DNA of 23,407 nt from DATLYT01 sp035574455 (GTDB taxonomy: Bacteria; Bacteroidota; Ignavibacteria; UBA10030), in contig DATLYT010000007.1 in the NCBI GenBank assembly GCA_035574455.1, forward strand, positions 1 to 23,407, in the 5' to 3' direction. Both the position numbers and the translations under genes were made by a program. The notes under the pieces are model-generated. The model did no database searches. It saw only the letters and a program-made list of their open reading frames with translations, and was not told where the DNA came from. This document shows, in pieces, positions 23,133-23,407 of this stretch; the first letter of the stretch is position 1; every line of letters begins with the position of its first letter.

Positions 23133-23407
23133 ATGATCAAACAGACGACACAGATACGGGTGCGGTACGCGGACACCGACCAGATGAAATTTGTGTACTA
23201 CGCGAAGTACTTCGAGTACTTCGAACAAGGGCGCTCGGACCTTCTGCGCGCGATCGGTTTGCCTTACCCGGAAATCGAGAAATTGGGCATTTTCTTGCCC
23301 GTGATCGAAGCCTTCGCCCGCTACCGGAAGCCAGCGAAGTATGACGACCTGCTGACCGTCGAGACAATCATCAACGAAATGCCGGTTGCCCGTGTGCGCA
23401 TCGAATA
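23133..23407 (+). CDS. YbgC/4HBT-type acyl-CoA thioesterase, 3' end cut by the window
   Basis: An open reading frame runs from ATG 23133 off the end of the window (91 full codons visible). It encodes MIKQTTQIRVRYADTDQMKF followed by VYYAKYFEYFEQGRSDLLRAIGLPY, the hot-dog-fold signature of the YbgC/4-hydroxybenzoyl-CoA thioesterase family. The catalytic aspartate should be the second Asp of ADTDQM (D16). Members hydrolyse short- to medium-chain acyl-CoA, and YbgC proteins are often linked to the Tol-Pal envelope system and phospholipid metabolism. An SD-like gagaagga (23119-23126) lies 6 nt before the ATG. A different ATG at 23126 opens another frame, but its protein shows no family resemblance. 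It follows accA by 43 nt, consistent with a lipid-related pair. Confidence 0.9.
   Translation, partial: MIKQTTQIRVRYADTDQMKFVYYAKYFEYFEQGRSDLLRAIGLPYPEIEKLGIFLPVIEAFARYRKPAKYDDLLTVETIINEMPVARVRIE

Noticed and set aside
23126..23344. ATG 23126 frame at the end of the window
   Set aside because: Its product has no family resemblance; the overlapping frame from ATG 23133 encodes a clear YbgC-type thioesterase.
1..23407. tRNA, rRNA, CRISPR arrays, insertion sequences and transposase genes
   Set aside because: Scanned by eye; no cloverleaf, regularly spaced repeats, terminal inverted repeats or transposase motifs were seen. A covariance-model search was not possible.

Overview
The window is about 23.4 kb of gene-dense, moderately GC-rich bacterial DNA. 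Every supported gene lies on the + strand. It is dominated by one contiguous gene cluster for making and exporting a surface polysaccharide (exopolysaccharide, capsule or O-antigen type), flanked by housekeeping genes. The envelope must be Gram-negative, because a secreted SLBB/Poly_export protein of the Wza class and a Wzz-type chain-length protein are both present. Several starts have little or no Shine-Dalgarno (SD) sequence. Together with the protein families this is compatible with the Bacteroidota/Chlorobiota/Ignavibacteriota (FCB) group, but that placement is an inference from gene style and not a proof.

Layout: (1) 2-2119, the end of a housekeeping block: rsfS (ribosome silencing factor, possibly cut at the window edge) and argS (arginyl-tRNA synthetase). 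(2) 2120-2394, the largest non-coding gap, with a T9 tract after argS and weak promoter-like sequence. (3) 2395-5124, nucleotide-sugar genes: an RmlC-like cupin, rfbB (dTDP-glucose 4,6-dehydratase) and wecB (UDP-GlcNAc 2-epimerase). (4) 5134-13423, export and assembly: a large SLBB export protein, a two-domain MDR/Gfo-Idh-MocA oxidoreductase, a Wzz-like chain-length regulator, a Wzx-like flippase and a Wzy/ligase-like membrane protein. (5) 13420-16712, a methyltransferase and two GT4 glycosyltransferases separated by a nested inverted repeat. (6) 16709-22146, an intact polyprenyl-phosphate sugar-1-phosphate transferase (the likely initiating enzyme), a DegT-type sugar aminotransferase, a DPM1-like polyprenol-phosphate sugar synthase and a 707-residue fusion of a GT2 glycosyltransferase to a catalytically gutted copy of the initiating transferase. 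(7) 22139-23407, housekeeping again: accA (acetyl-CoA carboxylase alpha), overlapping the fusion gene by 8 nt, and a YbgC-type acyl-CoA thioesterase cut by the window end.

Model (inference): dTDP-4-keto-6-deoxy-glucose from RfbB and UDP-ManNAc-type sugars from WecB feed the assembly, with the cupin, aminotransferase and two-domain oxidoreductase modifying some of them. The WbaP-like enzyme loads the first sugar-phosphate onto undecaprenyl phosphate, the glycosyltransferases extend the unit, Wzx flips it, the Wzy-like protein polymerises it under Wzz control, and the SLBB protein exports it. No tyrosine kinase, rmlA or rmlD is in the window, so the set is either incomplete here or shared with genes elsewhere.

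The most unusual item is the GT2-pseudo-phosphoglycosyltransferase fusion, whose transferase domain keeps its two ends but has lost the roughly 58-residue catalytic core. Other points of interest are tandem heptamers just ahead of rfbB and wecB, a three-tier nested inverted repeat between two glycosyltransferase genes, an RmlC-like cupin with an HxH motif and apparently missing epimerase residues, and translational overlap of accA with the polysaccharide cluster.
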